From: Opitutales bacterium
Lineage (GTDB): Bacteria > Verrucomicrobiota > Verrucomicrobiia > Opitutales > UBA953
DNA: 64,000 nucleotides
Assembly: GCA_017935025.1 (NCBI GenBank)
Contig: JAGBIL010000020.1
Coordinates: forward strand, 1 to 64,000
Direction: 5' to 3'
Under the pieces are notes generated by a model. That model had not been told where the DNA came from. It ran no database searches and worked only from the letters and a program-made list of their open reading frames with translations. A program made the position numbers and the translations under genes. Numbering within the stretch: position 1 is the first letter of the stretch; the number at the start of each line of letters is the position of its first letter. This document shows, one piece after another, positions 49,856-57,851 of this stretch.

Positions 49856-50067
49856 GGGTTTAATTTTTTGGGGTTAAAAACTGAGTCCGGCAGAAAACCG
49901 TTTCTGCCAACCTGACTCAATTCCCATCCTGATTCTCGCAAATCGCGAAGAAAGCCGGAATCAAAATCGTAAAGGAAAGCGCAGAGGCGATTAAACGAAG
50001 CGCAGGAAAAGCAGATGGAGGGCGGTTTAAAAAGCAAAAACCTTACAGTTCCTTAAAGGACAGCGCG
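49856..50067. other. Gap at the left border of the integrated element
   Basis: About 210 nt with no gene. The left part should hold the PEP-CTERM gene promoter (minus strand). From here to about 53.28 kb the GGGAACG motif is absent, so the left edge of the foreign DNA probably lies in this gap; I found no clear att repeat. Confidence 0.4.
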
Positions 50068-50245
50068 TTGTCAAAACTCGCCACACACGACAATATCCGT
50101 CCGATTGATTACGAGCGAGACCGAAAAGGGAGCCTCCATGTCTTTATCGTGAACAATGAAGACATTATGGAGTCCGAAGAGCTGTTTGGGTTTGAATCAC
50201 GCGAATACCAAGATATTCTCAATGCCGTAGCAGAGGGAATCGACG

Positions 50246-50467
50246 ATGAAACTATCACAACAGCAAAAGGACTGCGCGACGTTGTTGCACGCCTGTGGAC
50301 TCAACAAAGAGGACGTGGGGGTAATGGTCGCTCTGTTGAGCAGTTCCGGAGACTTAGAGATGACTTCATTGGCAATAGTGGACGCTTACAAGGCGACGGG
50401 GAGGTTTCCGACGCAGGAGAATATTTTTCGGGGAATAGCGAATCTAATGAAAACGCGCAAGGAATAA
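50246..50467 (+). CDS. Small helical protein of the integrated element
   Basis: 73 residues, MKLSQQQKDCATLLHACGLN at the start and PTQENIFRGIANLMKTRKE at the end. Composition is well balanced and helical, and the ATG is preceded by purine-rich sequence, so it looks more like a real gene than the frame that overlaps it. No family recognised; similar short proteins lie beside portal or polyprotein genes in gut phages, which is inference. Confidence 0.55.
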   Translation: MKLSQQQKDCATLLHACGLNKEDVGVMVALLSSSGDLEMTSLAIVDAYKATGRFPTQENIFRGIANLMKTRKE

Positions 50468-50789
50468 AGCCTCTCGAATACCAAGGCACAATCTACGGCT
50501 ACTACGACCCCGCAAAGAAAGAGCTGCACCTCAACGAGGAAGTGGTAGACCTCGACACGCCGATTCACGAGTGGACGCATATTTGGTGGGCGTGGCTCAA
50601 AGGGGAAGACCCGAGAATGATTGAACGAATCGTCGAGCTGATGAAGCAGACGAAAGAGTTCAAGACCCTCAAAGGACAATGGCTTCAAGACAAGGATTCC
50701 GTTTATCACGGGATGACGGATGAAGAAATCGCAGAGGAAGTGTTTGCGCGGTTCGTCGGAGCGCGAAGGGAAGACATCTTGGTTCGCGA

Positions 50790-50950
50790 GGGAGTCGAAC
50801 CCTGCAAGAGCCACATACAATCCGTCGATTCGGTGTGGATTGGAAGTCCGTTCGCGACACTTGTATATGCGTCCATACACAAGCTGTCGTTTCGCCGTTC
50901 CAAGTATTCTACACACCTGTCGGCGTGTAGGAGGGTATCGAACCCTCACG
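50790..50950 (-). other. tRNA-like T-arm remnants and hairpins
   Basis: Two minus-strand segments have a T arm but no matching 5' half: GAGGG-TTCGATA-CCCTC (about 50931-50947) followed by CTACACG, and CAGGG-TTCGACT-CCCTC (about 50788-50804) followed by GCGAACCA. Between them lie strong hairpins: CTTGTGTAT/ATATACAAG with one G-T pair, and CAATCC/GGATTG. They look like tRNA 3' ends or decayed phage tRNAs next to an intact tRNA-Met. They could also be parts of one structured RNA. Confidence 0.4.
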
Positions 50951-50980
50951 GCAAAATTGTTTGAAAGAACAAAAATTGGG

Positions 50981-51052
50981 AGCGGGAGTCGGACTCGAAC
51001 CGACGACATAGTGCGTATGAAACACTCTCTCTACCGACTGAGCTATCCCGCA
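50981..51052 (-). tRNA. tRNA-Met (anticodon CAT) in the integrated element
   Basis: 72 nt without encoded CCA. Acceptor GCGGGA pairs with TCCCGC (six pairs; the terminal T-T pair is open), then TA, D arm GCTC-AGTCGGTA-GAG, anticodon arm AGTGT-TTCATAC-GCACT with CAT, and T arm GTCGG-TTCGAGT-CCGAC. CAT may also be tRNA-Ile2 if lysidine-modified. The open first pair and the position beside decayed tRNA-like pieces suggest a mobile-element tRNA. Confidence 0.8.
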
Positions 51053-51249
51053 CAAAGGAAGCCGTATCGCTACGACTTCCGGTGTTATGATAACAAAACA
51101 AAGAACAGCTACCCTTTCGGGTATGGGCACGTAGATTATCGCAACTATATATATTGTCAGCAATTTTTATTAGATTTTTTTTTCTTTAATCACCAACAAG
51201 TCGCACTGCTTGCCGTCGAAGCCTCCGTTGCTTAGTATTTGTCGCCATA

Positions 51250-51537
51250 ATGAAAACAAAAAGCAGTATTTGTAGGTTAATTGCGTTTCCGCCCGGAGTA
51301 GATCATCATCTTTCGCAATGTTCAGCACAGAGCGGAAAGAGTTTCGGTTGGCACGTCAGGCAAGCGTGCATCGAATACCTCGAAGCACGCGGCGTTGACG
51401 TGTCGAACCTCTATAACCCCGAAGGACAAGGTGTTCGCTCGGATTTGCGCAAGAAAAAGCTCACTCGCAAGCAGATTGAAGCTGTAATCACACCTCCTCC
51501 CTCCCATCAATCCCCGCGCGACGCCAAGTCCGCATAA
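51250..51537 (+). CDS. Hypothetical protein of the integrated element
   Basis: 95 residues with an early Cys (MKTKSSICRLIAFPPGVDHH) and a basic helical C-terminal half (KSFGWHVRQACIEYLEARGV; SDLRKKKLTRKQIEAVI). The GKSFGWHVRQA part resembles a ribbon-helix-helix-like or small DNA-binding segment, but I cannot name a family. Its last 50 nt overlap the antisense gene at 51488. Confidence 0.45.
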   Translation: MKTKSSICRLIAFPPGVDHHLSQCSAQSGKSFGWHVRQACIEYLEARGVDVSNLYNPEGQGVRSDLRKKKLTRKQIEAVITPPPSHQSPRDAKSA

Positions 51538-51850
51538 TATCCGCGGTGGTGTATATGGGGGTTGAATACCCCGTAGCTTCGGCTCGGTGCTTGTTCTCTG
51601 CGGCGAGATAAACGGCGATAATCCACAGCTTCTCTGCCCTGTGCTTGTCGCCACTCTCGCCTACCCTGTGAATCAGCTTTATCCATTCTTCCGGGGACAG
51701 GGGGCGCGGGAAAAAGACGTTCGTTTCGTGCAACAAAAGAAGACCTCGTATGGGTTTACGTTTGTTGATTCCAAGACACAAAAGACGCCTTGCATCCGAC
51801 ACGGCGACGCTTTTAATATAGCAACCATCCTCCCCTGTTATGAACGTCAT
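51488..51850 (-). CDS. Hypothetical protein of the integrated element
   Basis: 120 residues with the start at 51850 (MTFITGEDGCYIKSVAVSDA); the frame continues to 51958 but that part would run antisense through the 59-residue gene. The C-terminal half is helical (SPEEWIKLIHRVGESGDKHR, AEKLWIIAVYLAAENKH) and ends IMRTWRRAGIDGREEV, which looks coding. It overlaps the divergent gene at 51840 by 11 nt at the start. No family recognised. Confidence 0.45.
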   Translation of the reverse strand: MTFITGEDGCYIKSVAVSDARRLLCLGINKRKPIRGLLLLHETNVFFPRPLSPEEWIKLIHRVGESGDKHRAEKLWIIAVYLAAENKHRAEATGYSTPIYTTADIMRTWRRAGIDGREEV

Positions 51851-52019
51851 TTCCGATAGACAAAAACGACTACATGAGCGCCTAAGCCTCGCGGTAAGGC
51901 ATGCGACCTCGCGCATTTCTCGTGGGAATGTAAACCTTTCTCTCGGTAGATTCGCCACGGCGGACGATATTCAATCACGCCTCAAAGAAGCTGCCGCTTG
52001 CCTTAAAAGCGCGAAGTAA
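51840..52019 (+). CDS. 59-residue protein coupled to the next gene
   Basis: Reads MNVISDRQKRLHERLSLAVR at the start and DDIQSRLKEAAACLKSAK at the end: basic, amphipathic helices with the look of a small phage protein. Its stop overlaps the start of the next gene (TAATG at 52017-52021), which argues for translational coupling and so for a real gene. No family recognised. Confidence 0.55.
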   Translation: MNVISDRQKRLHERLSLAVRHATSRISRGNVNLSLGRFATADDIQSRLKEAAACLKSAK

Positions 52020-52639
52020 TGAATACAGGCGTCCTTGATAATCTGCACGCCAAATACTACGAAGCCTTTAAGCGTGCAGAGGAGGCTGTAAAATCCGCAG
52101 AACACGCAGGGGAAGACCTTCCTATCCCCTGTATTAACGAGCTTAGGTATGCAGGGTATCACCATATCCGAGCGGACAAGTTTTTCAAGGATGGCGACAC
52201 GCAAAAAGCCGAAGAAGAAATGCTGAAGGCAATTCGGCACGCGAACCGCGCTAATTTTGACGTGCTTGAATTTTACATTGCGGTCTACTCAGAAAAGACC
52301 AAGGCTATAATCGAATCCTACAAGGGATATGAATACCTTGCGGCTCGACACATCCCAAACTACAAGGAACATATCGCCACCGTAAACCAGATTGGAAACA
52401 TTATCGAAAACACCCACGCAATAGACAAAGAATCGCCGGATTACATTGAGTATTGCACGGGTATTTGCAAGAGACTGAAAGCCTTTGCGGATGCCTTCTA
52501 CTCTGTTGAAGATACGCTTTTGTCGGAAATTGCAGACAAAGAGTCTTCAAGAAAACGGTCTTGGAAACAATGTGTTGTTGGTATTATCGGCGGATTTGTG
52601 CTCGCAGAAATTCTTCAACGCCTAAAAGAGTGGGTGTAA
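52019..52639 (+). CDS. Hypothetical helical protein with C-terminal membrane helix
   Basis: 206 residues, nearly all helical, with TPR-like spacing in the first half (YYEAFKRAEEAVKSAEHAG; ADKFFKDGDTQKAEEEMLKA) and a single C-terminal hydrophobic segment (CVVGIIGGFVLAEILQRL). This tail-anchored form is seen in mobile-element accessory proteins; no named family recognised. It is translated together with the 59-residue gene and overlaps the end of the convergent integrase gene by 56 nt. Confidence 0.6.
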   Translation: MNTGVLDNLHAKYYEAFKRAEEAVKSAEHAGEDLPIPCINELRYAGYHHIRADKFFKDGDTQKAEEEMLKAIRHANRANFDVLEFYIAVYSEKTKAIIESYKGYEYLAARHIPNYKEHIATVNQIGNIIENTHAIDKESPDYIEYCTGICKRLKAFADAFYSVEDTLLSEIADKESSRKRSWKQCVVGIIGGFVLAEILQRLKEWV

Positions 52640-53774
52640 TCCCGAAGTATTCTTCCGCTTGTTCTGGCGGAACGAGCTTCGCGAGGTAGTGCTGAAAGAG
52701 CATTGCTGTTCCTCTATGCCGCAAGAGCAACGCCGTCTTGTCCGCCGACTGACTGATTGAGATGTGCATTGTGCAAAACGTGTGGCGCAACGCATTGCGC
52801 TTCCAAGCCCACGGCAAGGCTCGCGCGATAGAAGTCTCGCGTTTGTTCTTCGGGAACGGAATCACCCCCTTTTTGTGCGATTGCGATACGGTTGCCAACC
52901 ACTCAAAGACTGTTTCCGGCAACATCGGACATTGAAGCACCCAATCGTCGCGGGTTTTGCAAATTTCTGCCGGAATAACGATTCTCTTCCGCTCTTCGTC
53001 AATCCATTCCCACCTCATTCTCTCCGCTTCCGCCGTGCGTAGTCCGCAGAACAGTCTCAAAGCAAAATTAGGAACGAATTGTGGGAACTTCTTTGCCACG
53101 GTTTCCATTAAGAACCGGGCTTCCGCTACGGACAGAGTGAGGACAGGTTTCTTCTCAACTTTCGGCAGCATCCCCTTGTCGATAATCGGCTCTTGCGCAA
53201 TGTATTCGAGAGCTTTCGCCCGTTTGAACATATAGTTGAGGTTTCCCCGGATGTGAACCTGTGTTCGTGGGGACAAGCCCGTTCCCGCAATCCATTCCGA
53301 AACCTCCCTTCCCCGGATTGTGGCAATATCGCGCTTGCCGAAGTCTTTTGCGAAGCGTTCAAGGTAAGTCCGCGTGGTCATGTAGAAACCATCGGAGGTT
53401 TTCCGGCGCGAAATGTAATCCAAAACCTCATCGACCACCTGCCGCACCGTCGCGGTCTTTTTCGTTTGAAGGTCTTCGTGTTTGCGCCAAAAGATGGCAA
53501 CCTCAATCAACGAAACATCCCCGGCAATCTCCTTTGCCGCAAGGTATTCCCGTTGCATCTGGGAGTCAAAGACGATTCTTCCGTCCGCGCCCTGTTGCAT
53601 TGCCCTTTCCGCCCATTCTTTGCCGTCTATGGCGGCTTCGAGCGTCGAAAAGAATGTCCGGTATCTCTTGCCGTTGATTCGACGCTCCCAACACCATTTC
53701 AGTTTGCGATTTGGGTCGTCCCAATATCTAATGCCTTTCGGAATCTTGTCTTCCGCTTTGTCGGTATTTTCCAT
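52584..53774 (-). CDS. Tyrosine recombinase (integrase)
   Basis: 396 residues. N-terminal arm-type DNA-binding part (KGIRYWDDPNRKLKWCWERR), SAM-like core-binding domain (about 110-200, TVRQVVDEVLDYISRRK) and catalytic domain with Arg in FCGLRTAEAERM, Arg-His in ALRHTFCTMH, LLLRHRGTAM and the nucleophile Tyr in FQHYL. It integrates and excises the element by site-specific recombination. It has one GGGAACG copy (about 53282), the only one in the element. The att sites could not be identified. Convergent with the 206-residue gene. Confidence 0.92.
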   Translation of the reverse strand: MENTDKAEDKIPKGIRYWDDPNRKLKWCWERRINGKRYRTFFSTLEAAIDGKEWAERAMQQGADGRIVFDSQMQREYLAAKEIAGDVSLIEVAIFWRKHEDLQTKKTATVRQVVDEVLDYISRRKTSDGFYMTTRTYLERFAKDFGKRDIATIRGREVSEWIAGTGLSPRTQVHIRGNLNYMFKRAKALEYIAQEPIIDKGMLPKVEKKPVLTLSVAEARFLMETVAKKFPQFVPNFALRLFCGLRTAEAERMRWEWIDEERKRIVIPAEICKTRDDWVLQCPMLPETVFEWLATVSQSHKKGVIPFPKNKRETSIARALPWAWKRNALRHTFCTMHISISQSADKTALLLRHRGTAMLFQHYLAKLVPPEQAEEYFGITPTLLGVEEFLRAQIRR

Positions 53775-54256
53775 GATTTTAGTTTGGTTGATTTGTGGTT
53801 AAGGAAAGGGCGTTCAGAGGTCTTTTCAGATACCGTTTTTTGTGGGATTTTGGGGCAAAACGGGCGCGAAAATATCAGTCTTGCTTGTCTTCCGCTACGC
53901 CGTGGAATCAAGTGTTTAACGCAACTACACGCCAACGAAAAGAGACTTCAAGCCAAAACGTTTGACAATCAATTTTCGCAAAAAAAAAAAACGTGATTTC
54001 AAGCACTTTTCTCAAAATTTTTGAAAAAAAGAAAAACCTTGAGTTGAACTTAAAAATCCGCGATTTCGAGACTCAAAAAGACATCCCGCGCTTCGTCCGG
54101 CAGAGGCTCCTACGCTTTCGCTTCGGACAAGCCGCCGTCGCCGCAAGCGCCTTTATGCGTTCCCGCGAGTGTCGCGTACGCTTCTACCGCAAAAAAAAGG
54201 ACGCGCCGCCAAGCACGTCCTTCGGGGAATCAGGAAAATAGCTGCTAATTCGATTC
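53775..54256. other. Gap between integrase and the two-component genes
   Basis: About 480 nt. The first 250 nt (integrase upstream region) are AT-rich with repeated CTTCAAG/CTTGAG-type hexamers and may hold the right att site; no clear direct repeat to the left border was seen. The last 70 nt hold the terminator at 54197-54222. One motif copy lies at about 54158, consistent with native DNA on that side. Confidence 0.45.
54197..54222 (-). terminator. Terminator of the two-component operon
   Basis: AAGGACG (54197-54203) and CGTCCTT (54216-54222) pair around a 12-nt loop. On the minus strand seven or more T follow. About 35 nt after the response-regulator stop. Confidence 0.75.
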
Positions 54257-54736
54257 TTACGCTCCGCGCAGGTTTTCGAGGAGCGCCGCCTGATCGAGAA
54301 TCGGCATGTAATCCTTGTACTCAATACCTTTTTTCAAAATGAATTGCGTGAGGAGTTTCTTCGCCGTAGCGACGAGATCTTCCGGCTTCCACGGTTTTTC
54401 AAAATAATTGTCGACGCGTGCTTCGTTGATGGCTCGAATCGTGTCGGCGTGATTTGCCTGCCCGGTGAGAAGAATTTTCTTCGTGTCGGCAAAACGATCG
54501 TCTCGGAAAATCGCACCGAGAAGTTCTACTCCGGTTTCTCCGGGCATAACATGGTCGGAAATCACGAGTCCGATGTAATCTCCGTTTCGGCAGATTTCGT
54601 CGAGAATTTTCTTTGCTTCGTCTGCGCTTCCGGCTTCTTCGACTCGAAAGAAGGCTTGTAGCGGGCGCAGATCGCGCACAACGGAGTCGAGCACTTCGGC
54701 TTGGTCGTCAACACAGAGGATAGTAATTTTTTCCAT
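54257..54736 (-). CDS. Single-domain response regulator
   Basis: 159 residues from the ATG at 54736 (MEKITILCVDDQAEVLDSVV); a longer frame to 54835 is rejected. REC domain with acidic pocket Asp10/Asp11, phosphorylation site Asp61 (VISDHVMPG), the Thr of LLTGQANHADT and Lys of FEKPWKP. No output domain; the C-terminal 35 residues are helical (LLTQFILKKGIEYKDYMPIL). Such proteins act through protein-protein contact or pass phosphate on. It follows the histidine-kinase gene by 13 nt, so the two are a cognate pair. Confidence 0.9.
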   Translation of the reverse strand: MEKITILCVDDQAEVLDSVVRDLRPLQAFFRVEEAGSADEAKKILDEICRNGDYIGLVISDHVMPGETGVELLGAIFRDDRFADTKKILLTGQANHADTIRAINEARVDNYFEKPWKPEDLVATAKKLLTQFILKKGIEYKDYMPILDQAALLENLRGA

Positions 54737-54749
54737 AGAATGATGTGTG

Positions 54750-56141
54750 TTATTGGGGTTTATCGATGGGTAAGGTGATGGTGAAAGTGGTAGAACCGGG
54801 CACGCTGTCGAGCAGAATTGACCCGCCGTAATCATCGACGATTCGACGTACGATTGCCAGCCCTAAGCCCAGCCCGAAAGAAAGTCCGCTCTTCTTGGTG
54901 GAAAAGTCCGGTTGGAAAATTTTTTCTTTCAGCGACACGGGAACGCCGGGGCCGTTGTCGTTGATGGCAACGGAAATATTTTCGCGGGAATGAGAAAGCG
55001 TGATGCGCACAGTCGGCTCGGGCGTTCCCGCGAGGTTCATTGCGTCGCAGGCGTTTTTAACGATGTTGACCCAAACTTGGACAAGTTCCGTCATATCGCC
55101 GAAAATTTTCGGAAAAGTTGCGGCGTTGCCGAGTTCTGCGACAAGGTTCTTCCCGCGCAACTGCGGTTTGAGCAGAGAAACGGCTTCGGAAATGGATTCG
55201 TGAACATCCGTTCCCGCTTCGCGGCGAATGTTCCCGCCGCCGAGAATTTTTACGGAACGCACGATTCCCGCCGCGTGTTTCGCCGCGAGCTGCATATCGC
55301 GAATGTCGTGCCCGATCTCCCAAAAACGAGCAAGATTTTCGATATCGGAAAGGATTTTCCGATCGAGCTCCTTCGCAGAATCCGCGTGGGGAGCGATACG
55401 GGCGAGTACTTTTGCAGCCGGCTGGGATATCTTAAAAAGGCGTTCGTATTCGCGGGCGCGGGAACGCAGATCTTCGCTGGAATACACCGCTTGGTTGTCG
55501 CGTCCGCGGCAAAACAGCTCTGCTTCGCGTTTTCCGAAGGAACGGAGAAATTCTTCGATAAACGCGGAAACAAAATCCGTTTTCCGGGCGAGCACACCGA
55601 CGGCATTATTCAATTCATGGGCCAGCCCGGCAGCAAGTTGTCCGAGCGTTGCAGACATTTCCGAGCGGTGCATACGGTGAATCGCCGCTTCTTTTTCCGC
55701 CGCGTGTTCAAAAACGCGGGAATTGCGCAAAGCGAGCTCGTGCACCATCGTCGGGACGAATTGTTCTATCAGCGAGCCGAATTTTTCGGGCTCGACGGCT
55801 TCGACCGTTTCGTCAATGTAGGCGACTTCGATATTCGTTTCCGCAACAATTTCGCAGGAACTGCGGAACAGGCGGGAGAAAAAGCTTTGAACTCCGATGT
55901 AGGAACCGGGACCGGCGCGGAAAACCTGATAGAGCGAATCCGGAATGCGCTCGCCGGATTCGTCGCGGCGGTGGCGATAGGCAATAACGTTCCCGCTGAG
56001 CAAAAGATAAAGGCGTTTGGAGGCTTCTCCTTCGCGAACAAGTTTTTCCCCTTTTTTAAGCGCAAAGATCCGATCCGGAAACGCGAAATAATCCGCGTTA
56101 ATCCGAGAAATCTTTTTATGAAATTCCGCGCTCTGGATCAT
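54750..56141 (-). CDS. Histidine kinase with cyclic-nucleotide-binding sensor domain
   Basis: 463 residues from the ATG at 56141. Residues about 20-130 form a CRP/cNMP-type beta-roll (ALKKGEKLVREGEASKRLYLLLSGNV, shortened: LVREGEASKRLYLLLSG), but the phosphate-binding cassette is poor, so the ligand may not be cAMP. A helical linker leads to HisKA with His175 in GLAHELNNAVGVL, a long inserted helical region (about 185-290), then HATPase_c with WVNIVKNACDAM, NDNGPGVP and GLGLGLAIVRRIV. No transmembrane helix, so it is a cytoplasmic sensor. It is paired with the downstream single-domain regulator. Confidence 0.88.
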   Translation of the reverse strand: MIQSAEFHKKISRINADYFAFPDRIFALKKGEKLVREGEASKRLYLLLSGNVIAYRHRRDESGERIPDSLYQVFRAGPGSYIGVQSFFSRLFRSSCEIVAETNIEVAYIDETVEAVEPEKFGSLIEQFVPTMVHELALRNSRVFEHAAEKEAAIHRMHRSEMSATLGQLAAGLAHELNNAVGVLARKTDFVSAFIEEFLRSFGKREAELFCRGRDNQAVYSSEDLRSRAREYERLFKISQPAAKVLARIAPHADSAKELDRKILSDIENLARFWEIGHDIRDMQLAAKHAAGIVRSVKILGGGNIRREAGTDVHESISEAVSLLKPQLRGKNLVAELGNAATFPKIFGDMTELVQVWVNIVKNACDAMNLAGTPEPTVRITLSHSRENISVAINDNGPGVPVSLKEKIFQPDFSTKKSGLSFGLGLGLAIVRRIVDDYGGSILLDSVPGSTTFTITLPIDKPQ

Positions 56142-56216
56142 GGGGAACAATAAGGGGACAAGCAAAAAATGAAAAACTTCGGAAGAATAAAAAGGAGCAA
56201 AGAGAAGTCGATTCCG

Positions 56217-56244
56217 GAAGAGGCGGGAATACGCCCGCCTCCTC
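56217..56244 (-). terminator. GC-rich hairpin after the SLC13 gene
   Basis: AGGCGGG (56221-56227) and CCCGCCT (56234-56240) form the core stem, extended by a GGA/TCC pair. It follows the transporter stop but lacks a T run, so its role is uncertain. Confidence 0.45.
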
Positions 56245-56255
56245 CGGGAAACGAG

Positions 56256-57806
56256 CTATTTCGCCACGGGAGCGGCAGTCGTCGCCACGGGAGCAACGAT
56301 AGTCGTTCCCTGCGCGGAAACGGAAGCGGCATCGGTCGTTTTCGCCGGAGTAAACACACCGAGATGCGCGAGCACAATCATCATAACGTAGGTGAGCACC
56401 ATGCCGATAATGCCGATTGCAACACCGGTTTTCGCCATGCCCTTCGTATCCACAAGCCCCGTCGCGTGCGCAAGCGCATTCGGCGGCGTGGAAATCGGGA
56501 GAGACATACCGAGCGAAGAGGCAAACGCGACGGAAACGAGCAAGGCCGTTACACCGCCGAGGCCGTCAAGCGAACCGCCGAGGCTTCCGCCGACCGCCGC
56601 AATAATCGGAACGAGCAATGCCGCTGTCGCCGTGTGTGACATAAAGTTTGCCATGAAAAGGCAGATCACGCCCGCTCCGACCATCAGCCCAAACGCAGGC
56701 CACGAAGCAAACGGAATTGCCCCGATCAGATGCTCCGCCAAACCTGTTTTCTGCAAACCGACACCGAGAGCGAAGCCTCCGGCAACGAGCCAAAGAACGT
56801 CCCAGCTCATACCGTTCAAATCCTTTTTCGTGATAACCTGAGAAAGAGCGAAGACCGCCATCGGAATCATCGCAACAATGTTGGAGTCAATCCCGACGAT
56901 GTCCTTACCGAGCACCCAGAGCAAGACCGTCACGGTAAACGTAACGTAAACAATGATTGCCTTCGGCGTTTTCAAAAATTCGCCGCCGACGTTGAGCTCC
57001 ATCTTCGGCTTGGAGATCGGGAACAGCCACAGGAGCAAAAGCCACGAAAGCAAAATCAAAATAACGACGTACGGAACACCGAAAAGCATCCATGTACCGA
57101 ACGACACCGACGCATCCATATCCGCAAGCGCCTTCAACGCAATAGCGTTCGGCGGCGTTCCGATCGGTGTACCCATACCGCCGACGTTTGCAGCAATCGG
57201 AATTGCGAGCGCGAACGCCGCGCGCCCCTTGTCGCTTTCGTCAAACATCGAAAGTACGGGAGCGAGAATTGCAAGCATCATCGCCGCCGTCGCCGTGTTG
57301 GACATAAACATCGAGAAAACGGCCGTAATCGTCATCAAGCCGAGAAGCACGAACTTCGGATTCGTCCCGAACGGCTTCAGGAGGAAGCGCGCAAGGTTCA
57401 TGTCGAGCTTGTATTTCGTCGCGGCGGCAGCCAAAAAGAAGCCGCCGAGGAAGAGCATGATAATCGGGTCGGCAAACGTCGCCATAAGCCCCTTGGAGCT
57501 GACGAGGTTGGAGAACTTTTCTCCGGTTGCCGGATCCGTCTGCATCGAAAAGAGCGTATCTCCGCCGAAGCTGAACATCAGTCCCTTATCGGAAACAGTC
57601 AACAACATCAGCACGATGACAAACATCGATGTCGTCCAGATCGGAAACGGTTCGAGAATCCAAAACAATGCCGCGAGCACAAAAATTGCAATCACGCGGA
57701 TTTCGACGGCGTTTAGCACCACGCCGAAAGATTCATACGGCAAGAAAAGGCACCCGACGGCAAGCGCGAGAGCAATCAGACCCTTTAGAGCTTTTACTTT
57801 TGTCAT
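56256..57806 (-). CDS. SLC13/DASS-family sodium-dicarboxylate or sulfate transporter
   Basis: 516 residues, about 11-12 membrane helices. The two DASS substrate motifs are recognisable: SNTATAAMMLAIL and SHTATAALLVPII (Ser-Asn/His-Thr), each followed by a hairpin with GMGTPIGTPPNAIA and GMSLPISTPPNALA. These proteins import succinate, malate or other divalent anions with sodium by an elevator mechanism. The C-terminal 40 residues (Ala/Thr/Pro-rich) are an unusual soluble tail. No GGGAACG motif in most of the gene. Monocistronic. Confidence 0.88.
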   Translation of the reverse strand: MTKVKALKGLIALALAVGCLFLPYESFGVVLNAVEIRVIAIFVLAALFWILEPFPIWTTSMFVIVLMLLTVSDKGLMFSFGGDTLFSMQTDPATGEKFSNLVSSKGLMATFADPIIMLFLGGFFLAAAATKYKLDMNLARFLLKPFGTNPKFVLLGLMTITAVFSMFMSNTATAAMMLAILAPVLSMFDESDKGRAAFALAIPIAANVGGMGTPIGTPPNAIALKALADMDASVSFGTWMLFGVPYVVILILLSWLLLLWLFPISKPKMELNVGGEFLKTPKAIIVYVTFTVTVLLWVLGKDIVGIDSNIVAMIPMAVFALSQVITKKDLNGMSWDVLWLVAGGFALGVGLQKTGLAEHLIGAIPFASWPAFGLMVGAGVICLFMANFMSHTATAALLVPIIAAVGGSLGGSLDGLGGVTALLVSVAFASSLGMSLPISTPPNALAHATGLVDTKGMAKTGVAIGIIGMVLTYVMMIVLAHLGVFTPAKTTDAASVSAQGTTIVAPVATTAAPVAK

Positions 57807-57851
57807 GATTTTAGATGATTAAGAAAAAAAATGTAAATTTCGCTTCAAAAA

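Larger units (their letters stand above)
50068..50964 (+). pseudogene. Fragment of a phage/plasmid polyprotein-type metallopeptidase-like protein
   Basis: Open frame of 298 codons from a TTG. Three parts differ. Codons 1-65 look coding (SLHVFIVNNEDIMESEELFGFES). Codons about 66-130 overlap the better gene at 50246 in another frame and are Arg/Gly-rich. Codons about 131-235 (IKPLEYQGTIYGYYDPAKK, then TPIHEWTHIWWAWL) look coding and contain HEWTH, a zinc-peptidase-like motif seen in large phage and conjugative-element polyproteins. After about 50790 the frame runs through tRNA-like sequence and is meaningless. I read this as a decayed remnant of a larger mobile-element gene, broken at both ends, rather than one intact protein. 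Confidence 0.5.

Noticed and set aside
50790-50964. C-terminal 58 codons of the 298-codon frame as protein
   Set aside because: The reading passes antisense through tRNA-like T arms and gives a typical spurious tRNA-antisense peptide.
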